A DNA stretch of 64,000 nucleotides from Perognathus longimembris pacificus (lineage: Eukaryota; Chordata; Mammalia; Rodentia; Heteromyidae), in contig NC_063188.1 in the NCBI RefSeq assembly GCF_023159225.1, forward strand, positions 36,322,021 through 36,386,020, in the 5' to 3' direction. Position 1 is the stretch's first letter. Each line of letters starts with the position of its first letter. A program made the position numbers and the translations under genes. Below are positions 47,501 through 58,824 of the stretch, one piece after another. The notes under the pieces were generated by a model that did no database searches, had not been told where the DNA came from, and saw nothing but the letters and a program-made list of their open reading frames with translations.

Positions 47501-48749
47501 CAACTAAAATAATAAAAATCATTGGAAGGACAAAATGAGTAACAAGAAAGTAATGTACAGACTCATGCATTTTGTGCCTGTGTTCAATTGTACAATTTAG
47601 TGAAAGTTAAAGATATGCTACGTTTTGGTCACCAGTATATAAAAATACTAATACATTGACTCTTGGTTATGAAGTTGAAATATATTTATAAAATTCAAAC
47701 AGTATTCCTGGAAAATGATAGATTAAGCACCCATTTAACCACTCTTTACTAAAACCACACTATACTGACATTAAAGAAATAAGTATACAGAAAGAGAAAA
47801 GGAAATAAAATAATAAAAATGAATGTCAACATTTTTGGAAGCTGGAAAATAAATTGCAACTAATTCTGCATACTGAAAATAGTAAAAATCCCAGCCTATT
47901 TACCAGAAACTCAACAAGAAACAGGTTATTTTCTTCCAGGTAACTACTAAACAGCACAGAAATGAAGATACCAAATACCCTAGAAGACAGGGCTTATAAT
48001 GGGACTAAAAAGAAGACTGGTGCAAAGCCTAGTTTTAAAAAATATTCTAGAAAACCATTCCCTCCTTTAATCTATAGCAAAATAGTTCAGAGAGGGGAAT
48101 TTGGAGGAAAGTAATGAAACATCACCCCAAAACCCCTAAGGTAAGAGCTTCACTGATGACACCATTGATGAGAACAGGCTGTCTTCCTATTATATCGAAA
48201 GACCCAGACAAAGCAGGAAGACACAATTTTTGAGAACAAATTTAAATCTTATTTCATGAAAAACAAACTTAATGATCAAGAAGATATGTGTTAAATGCCA
48301 AAAAAAAAATCTTAGATAAATCAGTATGCTACAAAATTCAGCAAAACAAAAGAAACTGACCAGCTATTCAAGGAATTCTTACAAGTGCAAACAAAGTAAC
48401 TAGGTTTTTCTTTAGGGTTCTCTTAGTAGAGAGAGATCCACTGGTAGTTAAATATATATATATAATGAGGAAGAACGGTTCAACAGAAGCAGAATTCCAG
48501 AGGGAGAAGGATAAGAAAGAGTAAGGGAGCAAATTTGATCAATGTTGGTTACATGTATATAAGGAAATATTACAACTGTATTTTGCAGTTTAAATACATT
48601 AATAAAATAGAAACAGAATTCCAGATTCAGATTACTGGCATTGGTCCTGAAAGCCAAAAGAAAACAGAGACCTCAGAAAAAGCAGCATAAAGAGGCTACT
48701 TCCTGTCTCTTGTCTGATAAAATTGACACTGACAATGTCACACTTTAAA
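47501..48749. other. Mostly unique; possible old L1 3' end near 48480-48620
   Basis: Around 48530-48610 (tttgatcaatgttggttaca) there is a weak L1 3'-end-like pattern, with a short TA run at 48452-48463. No gene was recognised. Confidence 0.3.
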
Positions 48750-49425
48750 ACCCCTCAGTGGATGAATAGACTAATAAAATGTGATACATATATATTACAT
48801 ATATATTACATTTATATATTACATATACAATGAAATTCTGTGCTTCCATCAGAAAGAATGGCTTCACCCCATTTGTAAGGAAATGGAAAGACTTGGGAAA
48901 AAAAAAACATATTAAATGAAGTAAGCCAGACCCAAAGAAACATCGGTTCCATGGTTTCACTCATTTTTAATAATTAGTATATGTCTAGGAGAGTCCTAGC
49001 AGAGTGTCACAGTAGTTCAATAGTTGTATACATATGTCCTTATATAATGAATATAATTGAAATGTATTACAATATATGGAAACAAGAGGATTTTTTACTG
49101 TACTGTATGCAGTTATTTCTTTCATTTTTCCTTTGTTTCGTCCTGTTTTTTTTTAATTTCAGTACTCCTTGTCTTATATATAAATTTATCTGATTTGGGG
49201 ATGGCAGCAAGGGGAATCAAAGAAATGGCAGGATAGAGGGTGAACCACTCAGACAGTGATCCTCACAAGACACTATGTTGGAAATGAATGTTGGGAGGAG
49301 AGTCAGTGGAGTTGGAAAGCAGGAGAAAATGAGGGAGGGGATAAGTGTTGGACAAGAATTGTATTCATTTCCTTATGTAACTAACCCCTCTGAACAATAT
49401 TTTTACAATAAAAAAATAAGTGGTT
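48750..49425 (+). mobile_element. L1 LINE, 5'-truncated, older copy
   Basis: It starts in late ORF2 (cccctcagtggatgaataga) and has a local AT expansion at 48785-48830. It continues through agtaagccagacccaaagaa to an older 3' UTR (gaggagagtcagtggagttg) and ends 'cccctctgaacaatattttt' plus an A-tail. Confidence 0.85.
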
Positions 49426-49487
49426 GTACTCCTTTGCAACATTGTTAATGCTTTTTGTTCAGTGACAATGCATTTAAGTGTTGATAT

Positions 49488-49775
49488 TAATGGTTCTCAA
49501 CTGTGATTGTACATGGTTTTCACCCACAAGGATTTGCAATGAATTGAGAAGGGCCTGAGATTTGATTTATTTTCCCCAAAAGTGTCCTAGGTGAGTCTAA
49601 GATAGAACCAGAGTTGACTAACAGAAAGAAAATTGACTTCCTACAAGGGAATTCCTGTCTTTTACTTTTCTCCTTAGGACATAATAGGCTGGTGATTAGA
49701 CTTTCAAAACCTGTGCTTCTAACAAGTCGCCAGGTCATACTAATGCAGATGCTCTGAAAAAGCACACTTGGAGGA
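49488..49775 (+). mobile_element. MER5-like hAT DNA transposon remnant(s)
   Basis: The left piece starts 'aatggttctcaactgtgatt', typical of MER5 ends. 'gtgtcctaggtgagtctaag' at 49581-49600 and 'cttctaacaagtcgccaggt' at 49718-49737 are right-end-like pieces. There may be two overlapping elements. The 137-aa minus ORF across it (49520-49933) is judged accidental. Confidence 0.5.
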
Positions 49776-49937
49776 GCCCAGCTATAAACTAAATCAAGTC
49801 CCAGGCTATACAGCATGATCTGGATCTTCAGGAACTCTGGGTCATCGATAAGATTTTCTGGAAAAACATGACATCCAATCTCAAGTATCACTATCAAAAA
49901 GGAAAATCGTATGAGTGACATATGTGATTTCACAATT

Positions 49938-50018
49938 TGTCTTAGCTTAGTGTTAGAGTATCCTTAGCATGTGTGAGCTCCTGAGTTCAATACCAGTACT
50001 ACCAAAAAATAAAAATAA
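49938..50018 (+). mobile_element. ID-type SINE monomer
   Basis: tRNA-like head (tagcttagtgttagagtatc), B-box-like gagttcaataccagt, and an A-rich tail. Confidence 0.65.
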
Positions 50019-50077
50019 AGCATTCTACTAACCACAATCAACTAGTAACAGAAACTGGCCATTTATTTTAATAATGT

Positions 50078-51722
50078 ATTCTAAAATTTTTTATTGTCAA
50101 ACTGATGTACAGAGAGGTTACAGTTTCATACGTTAGGCATTGGATACATTTCTTGAACTGTTTGTTACCTCCTTCCTCATTCCACCCTCTCCTCTCTCCT
50201 TTTCCCTCTCCCCCCATGAGTTGTTCAGTTGGTTTACACCAAACAGTTTTGCAAGTATTGCTTTTGGAGTCCTTTGTATTTTTTACCCTGTGTCTCTCAA
50301 TTTTGGTAATCCCTTTCAGTTTCCTTGTTCTAATACCAGTATACAGTTTCCAATGTACTCAGATAAGATAGTGCAGGTACAACCACAGGAAGGGGATACA
50401 AGAAGATCATCAATAATAAAAGCTATGGTTACACAGACCACGTTGAAAGTAGTTACAACACTGATATAACAATCGTTTCCATAACATGCAGTTCATTTCA
50501 CTTAGCATCATCTTATGTGATTATAAGGGTATAGCTATTGGGCTCTTGTGATCCTCTGCTGTGACTTGCCTAAACCTGTGCTAATTACTCCCTATGAGGG
50601 AGACCATAGAGTCCATGTTTCTTTGGGTCTGGCTCACTTCACTTAGTATAACTTTTTCCAAGTCCTTCCATTTCCTTACAAATGGGGCAATGTCATTCTT
50701 TCTGATAGAGGCATAAAATTCCATTGTGTATATGTACTATATTTTCCTGATCCATTCGTCTACTGAGGGGCATCTGAGTTGGTTCCATATTCTAGCTATG
50801 ACAAATTGTGCTACGATGAACATTGTTGTGCTGGTGGCTTTAGTGTGTTCTTGTTTGTGGTCTTTTGGGTAGATGCCCAAAAGTGGGGCTGCTGGGTCAG
50901 AGGGGAGCTCTATGTTTAGCCTTCTGAGAAATCTCCATACTGCTTGCCAGAGTGGCTGAACCAGTTTACATTCCCACCAACAATGAAGTAGGGTTCCTTT
51001 TTGACCGCATCCCCTCCAACAATTGTTATTGTTGGTTTTCTTGATATATGACATTCTTAATGGGGTGAGATGGAATCTCAATGTTGTTTTGATTTGCATT
51101 TGTTTTATGGCCAGTGATGTAGAGCACTTTTTCATATGTCTCTTGGCCATTCTCATTTCCTCATCAGAGAAGTCTCTTTTTAATTCTTTAGCCCACTTGT
51201 TGAGGGGGCTATTGGTTCTTTGCGGTTTTGTTTTGGAGGAATGTAATTTTTTTAGTTCTGCATATATTTTAGATATGAGGCCTTTGTCCATTGAATGGCC
51301 GGTAAAGATCTTCTCCCAATCTGTGGGCTTTCTGTTTATCTTGTGAGCTATGTCCTTTGCCCTGCAGAAGCTCTGCAGTTCGATGCAGTCCCATTTGTCC
51401 ATCCTTTCTTTGATTTGTAGCATTTCTGGGTCTTTGTTAAGGAAGTTCCGTCCTGTGCCAAGGAGCCCAAGTGTTTCTCCTACTCCTTCCTTTAGTGTTT
51501 TCAGGGTGTCTGTTTTGATTTTGAGGTCTTTGATCCATTTGGAATTGATTTTGGTGCAGGGTGATATATAAGGATCTAGTTTTAGTTTGTTGTGGGTATT
51601 GAACCAGTTTTGCCAGCATCATTTCTTAAAGAAGCTATCTTTCTTCCAGACAATTTTTTTAGCTCCTTTATCAAAGATTAAGTACGCGTAGTTCTATGGG
51701 TTCATTTCTGGGTCCCCAATTC
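50078..51722 (-). mobile_element. L1 LINE, sense 3' segment of a twin-primed insertion
   Basis: Reverse L1: tail and 3' end at 50085-50160, C/T tract at 50160-50215 (the G/A tract on the L1 strand), 3' UTR, and the ORF2 C-terminal half up to cagaattgggg at about 51722. Possible TSD taataatgt at 50069-50077 and 52575-52583. Confidence 0.9.
50600..51722 (-). pseudogene. L1 ORF2 C-terminal remnant
   Basis: Open from 51423 to 50737 (228 aa). It carries [13 protein letters not shown], the CX3CX7HX4C Cys-rich motif, and RCPSVDEWIRK near its end. An in-frame stop follows at 50734-50736, and a shift separates the upstream piece at 51437-51622. The endonuclease and RT active-site regions are not in this segment; part of RT lies inverted next door. 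It is non-functional. Confidence 0.85.
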
Positions 51723-52574
51723 TGAATATAATCAAGGCAGTTTATGACAAACCAACAGCAAGCATAATTTTAAAGGGTGAAAAACTTAAGCCATTCCCTT
51801 TAAAATCAGGAGCAAGACAGGGTTGTCCGCTCTCTCCCCTTCTCTTCAACATAGTACTAAAATTCCTAGCCAGAGCAATTAGGCAAGAAGAAAATATAAA
51901 GGGGGTACAAATAGGAAAAGATGAAGTTAAACTTCCTCTTTTCACAGATGACATGATCCCATACCTAACGAACCACATAGACTCTACTCCCAAGCAATTA
52001 GAGCTGATCCAAAACTTTGGCAAGGTTGCAGGATATAAAATAAACCCTCAAAAATCAACGGCCTTTCTATATGCCAATGACAGGAAGACCGAGGCTGTAA
52101 TCAGGAAAGCAACTCCTTTTGAAATAGCCTCAAAAAACATAAAATACCTAGGAACCTAGGTATATAACCTTAACCAAAGGTATAATAGGTATAATAACCT
52201 TAACCAAAGAAGTGAAAGACTTCTATGATGAGAACTTTAAAAACCTTGAAAAACGAAATTAAGGCAGAACTAAGGAAATGGGAAAAACCTCCCATGCTCC
52301 TGGATTGGGAGGTTTAATATAATCAAAATGGCAACATTGCCAAAGGCTATCTACAAATTCAATGCAATACCCATTAACATGCCAACACCATTTTCTGGAA
52401 GCAATCCAGAAATTCATATGGAACAATAAAAGACGCACAATAGCAAAAACAATCCTAAGCTTAAAGAACAGTGCTGGAGGAATTACAATACCCAACTTGA
52501 AGCTGTATTATAAAGCTATGGTAATAAAAACAGCTTGGTATTGGCACCAGAACAGGCCTGAAGACCAATGGAAT
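51723..52574 (+). mobile_element. L1 LINE, inverted 5' segment of the same insertion (RT domain)
   Basis: It encodes ORF2 RT motifs: [14 protein letters not shown] near 51810-51850 and an FTDDM at 51941-51955, where the usual Ala of FADD is Thr. It runs to QNRPEDQWN. It meets the sense segment at a ctg microhomology (51722-51724). Its far end stops in L1 exactly where the sense segment begins. A local duplication at 52150-52207 breaks the frame. Confidence 0.9.
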
Positions 52575-52594
52575 AATAATGTTTTTTTTAAACC

Positions 52595-52950
52595 CATGCT
52601 AACTTTTATTTTTTTAATTAAATTTTATTGACAAGGTGATATACAGAGGGGATAGAGTTACATAATATGGTAGTGAGTACATTTCTTGTCTTCTTTGTTA
52701 CACCCTCCCTCATTTTTCTTTCCCTTCCCTAGTTCAGGTAACCATATATACAATATCCAGTGTACCAAAATTATATACAGTGACCACAGGGGGTATGCTA
52801 AAGGAAATTCACCTAGTACATTAAACATAACGACAATAAAATCCTCCTGTTTCCATCTCTTGGAGTTATTAATAATGTTTTTTTACATAATTTTACATAC
52901 TCAAAATAGTACCATGTCAACATGGAAGAAATATAAACATTACTGATGAG
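52595..52950 (-). mobile_element. Older lineage-specific L1 3' UTR
   Basis: Reverse L1 3' end (ttttattgacaaggtgatat, tggtagtgagtacatttctt), a pyrimidine tract, then 'cagtgaccacagggggtatg'. It is diverged compared with the adjacent insertion. Confidence 0.72.
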
Positions 52951-53940
52951 GTATTTGCATTCTTTGTTTTATAAATCTCTCTCAACTAAACTGTTTTGTA
53001 GAACTAGTTACATATTGAATGGGCTCAGAAGCTCCACATGCTTCTGACTACTGCATTACAGCTCTAGAAGCTAGAAGTGTGCCTGGAAAAAAGTTCTTTG
53101 AAATGAGATTTTTCTTGACTTGCATTAAAAACCCTTAAAAGAAGCATCCATAATAGTGGAAAGCAATAATTTTTCAATGAAGAGAAGGTGAGCCAAAGCA
53201 ATAATCGTTTTTTATTCATTTCATTATGAGCAGCATTCAACTGTCCAAATGCAACTTACACACAATTTCATCCAGATTTCTAGTTTGTAATGTTAATGTA
53301 GAGCAAATAACCCCCTTTTAATTTAAAAACAGTAACATCTGAGGTATTAAGATACACAATAATATAATAGGAAAGAACTTTCTTCTACTTGATGCTAAAA
53401 ATTATATTATGCCATAAGATGTGGTCACTTTCCATTTTATAACAATTTCAATATTACTTTTGTAATGTTTCTATCATTGAAGATTGGGGAAACAGAGAAA
53501 GCAAACTATAAATTTTTTTCTATGATCTTAGGCCATTAATTCTTGTATATGCTCATCCACCAGTTTTATGCGTGTCTATAATTGTACAGTATTGTTTAAA
53601 GCAATCCCAAAACTTGTTCAGTAACTTGCTATCCTCCATTATCAGTATAGAATGACTGTCTTTAGCAAGGTTTTATAAATCACCTTATGAGGTCATTTTA
53701 AATAGTCATGCTTATGTTGAATGTATTTAGTCCTCTTTTATTGGACACTTAAAATTTTCATTCTTAGAAGCAACACTGAGATGTAAATAAGGTTAAAAAT
53801 CTCAGAAATTAAGTAGTACTATCTTATGCTTAAATATTTCTAATCTTGTTACTGTTCTAAGTAATTATTTCATGATGCAACTGTAAAAGTTTTCAACTTT
53901 TAGACTCTATCAGAAATGTTGGTCAGTTTATAATGAAGAG
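52951..53940. other. Unique AT-rich non-coding stretch
   Basis: No gene or repeat was recognised. Confidence 0.4.
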
Positions 53941-53944
53941 CTAT

Positions 53945-54060
53945 AAGCTCTAACTTGAGAGAGTGATCAAGCAGGATTGAGATGGGGGGGTCTAGAGATC
54001 CATTTTTAGCCAGCACCTCAGGGGAATCTAGTGCAGTTCTTATTTTGAGAAACACTTCTG
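53945..54060 (+). mobile_element. MER5-like hAT remnant
   Basis: The order 'ggattgagatgggggggtct', 'ccagcacctcaggggaatct', 'tttgagaaacact' matches the right half of MER5-type elements. Confidence 0.5.
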
Positions 54061-54443
54061 TAGTCCTTATGTCCTGATTTAAAATAAATTCAATTTTATT
54101 TTTATTTACCTGCATACACTGCTCAAGGAAATGCACTGAAATAAATAAATGCAGAAAAATTATCACCATGAACCAAATTTCTACTCCTGGCAGCCCAAAA
54201 TTATTTTTAAAATCCATATAGTTCTTATTATAACAAACAATATTCTAGTACATAATTTCCTTTCTAATACACTGTAAAAAGAAATTTGGTTCGTGTTTTG
54301 CAAGCTACAAATGGAAGGCTCTACTTTTCAGCTTATATAAAGGCATAAATTCATGCAGAAATGGATGGGATCTGTAAAATACTAAATGACCTCTCTACTC
54401 ATCATTAGAGACTGCTAGGTTAGCTGAACTGTCTTCATTAAAC
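54061..54443. other. Unique non-coding stretch
   Basis: Nothing recognisable. Confidence 0.35.
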
Positions 54444-54456
54444 AGTGACCATTATT

Positions 54457-54668
54457 ATTATTATTATTTTTATTTTTGCCAGTCCTGGGCCTTGGACTCA
54501 GGGCCTGAGCACTGTCCCTGGCTTCTTTTTGCTCAAGGCTAGCACTCTGCCACTTGAGTCACAGCACCACTTCTGGCCATTTTCTGTATATGTGGTACTG
54601 GGGAATCGAACCCAGGGCTTCAAGTATAGGAGGCAAGCACTTCTGCCACTAGGCCATATCCCCAGCCC
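54457..54668 (-). mobile_element. IDL-Geo-type SINE
   Basis: ATT-rich tail (reverse), Geo module (cttggactcagggcctgagc), ID head with B box (ggaatcgaaccc in reverse). The 13-bp TSD is agtgaccattatt at 54444-54456 and 54669-54681. Confidence 0.96.
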
Positions 54669-54681
54669 AGTGACCATTATT

Positions 54682-55344
54682 TTTAATGGGGTTTTTAAGG
54701 ATGAAGTCTGAAAGGGGCCAAGTATGTTTGGGAAGCATTCCTTGCTGTTGCTGAAAATCCCACCCATAATCAAATCCACTTAGTCAACCTCTGTCCAGTG
54801 GCAGTTGACAGGAAACGGACAACTCAGAGATGTAGGCTGCCCAGAGCAAACAAAGCAGACAGATTTCTTCCAGTTCGTTCAGGGGCCTGAAGTAATGTGC
54901 CACAAAGAAACTGATATTCTGAAGCTTTTATGAAACCTTGTGAAATATTCCACAGAGGCAAGACAGCATCCCTATGCCCACTACTGAAGGGAGAAAAGGA
55001 TACTCCAACTTTTGTGTTTCTGCTTAGAAAACCAAAGGCAACTTACAAAACCTTAGTAACTTTTTGGGATTAATTTAAAACCTTAGAAAACTCCCTCCTG
55101 TGGTTGATGATTTTCAACCTGAATGCAAACAAAATAGTGTTTAATGATATAACTATACACTATGAATCTTGCCACAGAAAGGAATAAAGAGGCCATGCCT
55201 AGTCTCATACTGCATAGTTTCTATGTTGCTTAACCAGATTAATTGTTCCTTACAGTGATTTTTGTTTGATTTTGAGTCTTAGCAACAGCACTGGTAGATA
55301 CAGACCTACTCTCACTACCTCAACTTGTTTATGTAACATGTCAG
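54682..55344. other. Unique non-coding stretch
   Basis: No gene or repeat was recognised. Confidence 0.4.
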
Positions 55345-55450
55345 AACTGTTTTCTGCTCCCTGCAAGAACAATCCTTGAGGGCAAGGATTCTATCTGTCC
55401 CTCATTGGCCTAGTCATGGCACATGATACTTGCACAATATATTATTAACT
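55345..55450 (+). mobile_element. L2 LINE 3' fragment
   Basis: The stretch 'atccttgagggcaaggattc' followed by 'tatctgtccctcattggcct' and 'catggcacatgatacttgca' matches the conserved L2 3' region in order. Confidence 0.68.
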
Positions 55451-55806
55451 TATACTACATGTTCATGTATACTCATATACCCTTATTATGTGACCACTTA
55501 ACTTTGTTTTTTGTTATTTTTAAACATTATTTTATGGTGAACAATGAGCCTTTAATATAAACCAGTTGACCCAACACTTATTAGGGATAAATTAATGTCA
55601 CCAGCCCAGTGTGCTTCATTATTGCTAATAGGTACTCACATCAGCAGTAACTACTTTTCCACCTCTGATTGAGAATCACTCCTGAAAGGAGACATGGTTG
55701 CTATTAGAAAGCCACAAATTAGTACAGTATCCATATCTAACTATTATTATTATATTGCTTTGCTAGTGACATTCTTCATACACATTTCTATAAGTTAATA
55801 ATTATG
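55451..55806. other. Unique non-coding stretch
   Basis: Nothing recognisable. Confidence 0.35.
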
Positions 55807-56084
55807 CAGTCCTCCCTTACTATATTGCAGTTCACTTATTTTGGGTTCACTCTATTGCAGGGTTTGGTTTTTTTTTTTTCAAAAAAATATGTAAATAGTG
55901 ATCCCTCACCTATCACGGGAGTTACTTTTCAGAGACCCCTGCTATAGGTGAAAATCCACAAAGTATCAATAAGTGAACCAAGATATAGCGAGGGAAGACT
56001 ATATAATGCTGTTATATCAAAGGGTTTTACTTATCGTGGGGGTCTATGGAATGTAACTCTAGTGATAGGTGAGGAATCACTGTA
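55807..56084. mobile_element. Tigger/pogo-like MITE(s) with two interleaved inverted-repeat pairs
   Basis: Pair 1: cagtcctcccttactatatt (55807) with the reverse end gatatagcgagggaagact (55982-56000). Pair 2: agtgatccctcacctatcac (55897) with gtgataggtgaggaatcact (56062-56081). The ends are typical of mammalian Tigger-type elements. There is no transposase ORF. Confidence 0.6.
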
Positions 56085-56114
56085 CTAGTCTACTAGTAGA
56101 GGAGAGGATAGTCT

Positions 56115-56365
56115 TCCCCGCCCCCCCCCCCCCCCCAGTACTAGGGCCTAAAATCATGGCCTGGGCTCTGTCCCTGAGTGTCTTTTTGCTCAAGGCTCGT
56201 GCTCTACCATTTGGGCCACAGCATCACTTCTGGCTTTTTCTGAGTAGTTTGTTGGAGATAAGAGTCTCATGGACATTTCTGCGTGGGCTGGCTTTGAGCC
56301 ATGATCTGCTTATCTCAGCCTCCTGAGTAGCTAGGACTACAGGTGTGGGCCACCAGCACCTGGCC
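56115..56365 (-). mobile_element. 7SL-Geo composite SINE
   Basis: C-run (56119-56136), Geo module (gctcaaggctcgtgctctac), linker (tttgttggagataagagtct) and 7SL head (cagcctcctgagtagctagg). Confidence 0.93.
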
Positions 56366-56559
56366 AAGAATTGTCTTTTGAAATGAGATTTGTGAGCTTA
56401 GAGGAATGAAATATGGTATAAGGGGTATGTAATTGCAATGATTTCTAAGGTAAAGTATTCACATTGACCAAATCATATTTCCTTCTTGGGTCTCCAGTTT
56501 TATGTATTCAGAATATATTTGATACTTACAGGTTCACTTTAAGTGTTAGAAATATAATA

Positions 56560-57150
56560 ATAAATAAGGCGGGAGGGACCCTGTTCCATAGTTTATATTC
56601 TATAAATGGTAAAAAGAAATGTATTTCTAGAGTATTTGAAAATTATCATTTTGAACACTGAGACGCACGATCAAGATGTCGGGAATACCAAGTGGAAGGT
56701 AGGAGTGAGGGAGAATGAAGCCAGAATAGGGAAAGGCATAGGGAAGACCTCTCTGAACACCTCTCTGAAGAGGTGACATTTTCCTGATGGAAAAGAAGTT
56801 GCTATGCAAAGAGTTAGAGGAAAAGAATTTCAGGCACAGGAATTTTTTTAAAAATGCAGAGTGTCCACAAGAGAAACAAGCTTTGTCTTTTTAAACAATA
56901 GGAAGCAGCTCTAGAATGGAGAGAGCCAGAAAATTGTAGGGAATCAAGTTGAACAAATATTCCACATACTGCAGGGATGATGGAGGCTTGTTTGCACTTT
57001 ATTGTATACATTGTAGGAGAGTTCTGATCTAGGAACAACGTGACTTGATTTCCATTTTGTGGATAAAAATGGATTGTGATAAAGTGCAAAAGTGGAGAAG
57101 TGATTAAGGAGGCCACTGAAGCAAAAGAGCTGGCCTATTGTGCTAGCAGA
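56560..57150. mobile_element. Ancient mammalian repeat, possibly L2-related
   Basis: Blocks such as 'gaccctgttccatagtttat', 'aagacctctctgaacacctc', 'aggaaaagaatttcaggcac' and 'gaacaacgtgacttgatttc' occur in an order I associate with a widely dispersed old mammalian repeat. The family is not certain. Confidence 0.4.
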
Positions 57151-57214
57151 GAGAAAAAACGGAACAGATGTCAAATATATTTAAGTTACAGTGTCAGAAT
57201 GACTTTGCAACCCA

Positions 57215-57295
57215 TGAGGTGGCAAATACATGTAATCTAAGCATTCAGAAAACTGAGGCAGAGGGGTTTTAAGATAGTATGACAATGTATAAAAA
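57215..57295 (+). mobile_element. 7SL-like (B1) monomer
   Basis: aggtggcaaatacatgtaat and cagaaaactgaggcagaggg are B1-like. It is short and decayed, with an A-rich end. Confidence 0.5.
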
Positions 57296-57306
57296 AAGAA
57301 ACAATA

Positions 57307-57545
57307 TAGCCAGACACCAGTGAGCTGTCAGTAATACTAGCTGCACCACAGGAAGGTTAGATCTGAGGATCTAGGATCAAAGCCAGGCCAGGCAGGAAAG
57401 TTTGTGAGACACTTATCTCCAGTTAATCAACAAAAAGCCAGAAGTGGAGCTGTAGCTCAAATAGTAGAGTGTCAGCCTTGAGGGGGAAAAAAGCTAAGGA
57501 ACAGCACCAAAACCTTAACTTCAAACCCAAGTAACCGGCACAATA
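57307..57545 (+). mobile_element. 7SL-Geo composite SINE
   Basis: 7SL head (agccagacaccagtgagctg), linker (cttatctccagttaatcaac) and Geo module (gaagtggagctgtagctcaa). Confidence 0.88.
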
Positions 57546-58636
57546 TTTTTACAGGTCTTACCAGTGAATTCATTAGACATCTGACAGGTGAGAAAAAGAA
57601 ACTGTGGCTAGCTTCTGGAACATACACCTGAAGAGTAATGCAAAAAAAAAATTCCTTATGGCTCTTATTTCAGTCACTTCACCAATGTTCATGATTAAGA
57701 TCAGCCTATAATTTCCTTTTCTTGATTCTGTCCTTCCTTTCCTGGTTTTATGATGGTTATACTAATACTATAAAGTAAATTGAGTAGGCTTTTTCCTCCC
57801 CTCCTTTTTGAAGTTGCTAATGTTATTTGCACACTTTAATCTTTGAAAGGGAAAATTTGCCAGTAAAATAATCTAATCACCTGGGCCTGGAGTCTGTGGG
57901 GAGGTGTTAACTTTACTAATTCTATATCCTTAAGATATTGGTTTATGAGGATTTCCTAATTCATATTGAGGCAATTTTGATAAATGATATATTATATTAA
58001 TATACCCATTCAATTGATTTCAGTATCATTGGCACACATATGCTGCAAATTATGCCCTCTTAATTTTTTCAGATCTTTATGATTATACCGACTTTTTAAT
58101 TCATAATATTATTTGCATGTGGCCTTTTTATTTCCTTTTTCTGTGTCAATAAGAATCATGATTCAGTCATGGAAATAAAAGGCTACAAGGAAAATGGTTT
58201 TCAGGTATCCGGAAATATATCAGTTTAACGGCAACTCTCACCAAGTCATTCCTATTATTTTTCTTGTACTGAGGGCTCATAAAATTGGGCATATGTGAAA
58301 GAGTGAATGTATATGTTTGTGTGTGTGCGCGCGCACGTGTGCACACACTCAGAGAATGCTGAGAGAATGAAGAGAGTTCTAAAAAAAACCTCAAATAACA
58401 AAAGAGAAACAAAAACCCTAAAATATCACATTACCAGGTCTAAAGCCCACATTTGCATGCTAATGTCAAACAAGAAATTTGAGAGTTAAAAATACATTCG
58501 TTCAACTTAGAACAGAACTGTCAAAAAGGAATAATTTACTCAGTGATTGTGAGCAATGCTCATTACTTGATGGCATTATATTGTATGTATATGAAGAGAA
58601 GGATACTTGCAAATAGAAGGCATAAATATGCAGGCA
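57546..58636. other. Unique stretch with an alternating purine-pyrimidine tract
   Basis: No gene was recognised. 58317-58346 is an alternating GT/GC/AC tract (gtgtgtgcgcgcgcacgtgt) with partial palindromy. Confidence 0.5.
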
Positions 58637-58816
58637 AGATTTTGTTTTTTGTTTTTTGCCTGTCCTGGGCCTTGGACTCCAGGCCTAAGCACTGTCCCTG
58701 GCTTCTTCCACATTGCCACTTCTGGCCGTTTGCTAGATATGTAGTGCTGGGGAATCGAACCAAGGGCTTTATGTACATGAGGCGAACACTCTTGCCACTA
58801 GGCCATATTCCCAGCC
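58637..58816 (-). mobile_element. IDL-Geo-type SINE with internal deletion
   Basis: Reverse copy with a (tttttg)n tail. The Geo module lacks about 30 bp (its A-box-like part). The ID head retains ggaatcgaacc (reverse B box). The TSD is tgcaggca at 58629-58636 and 58817-58824. Confidence 0.93.
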
Positions 58817-58824
58817 TGCAGGCA

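Noticed and set aside
49520..49933. 137-aa minus-strand ORF
   Set aside because: It overlaps MER5-like transposon sequence, has no recognisable domain, and has no visible promoter or splice support.
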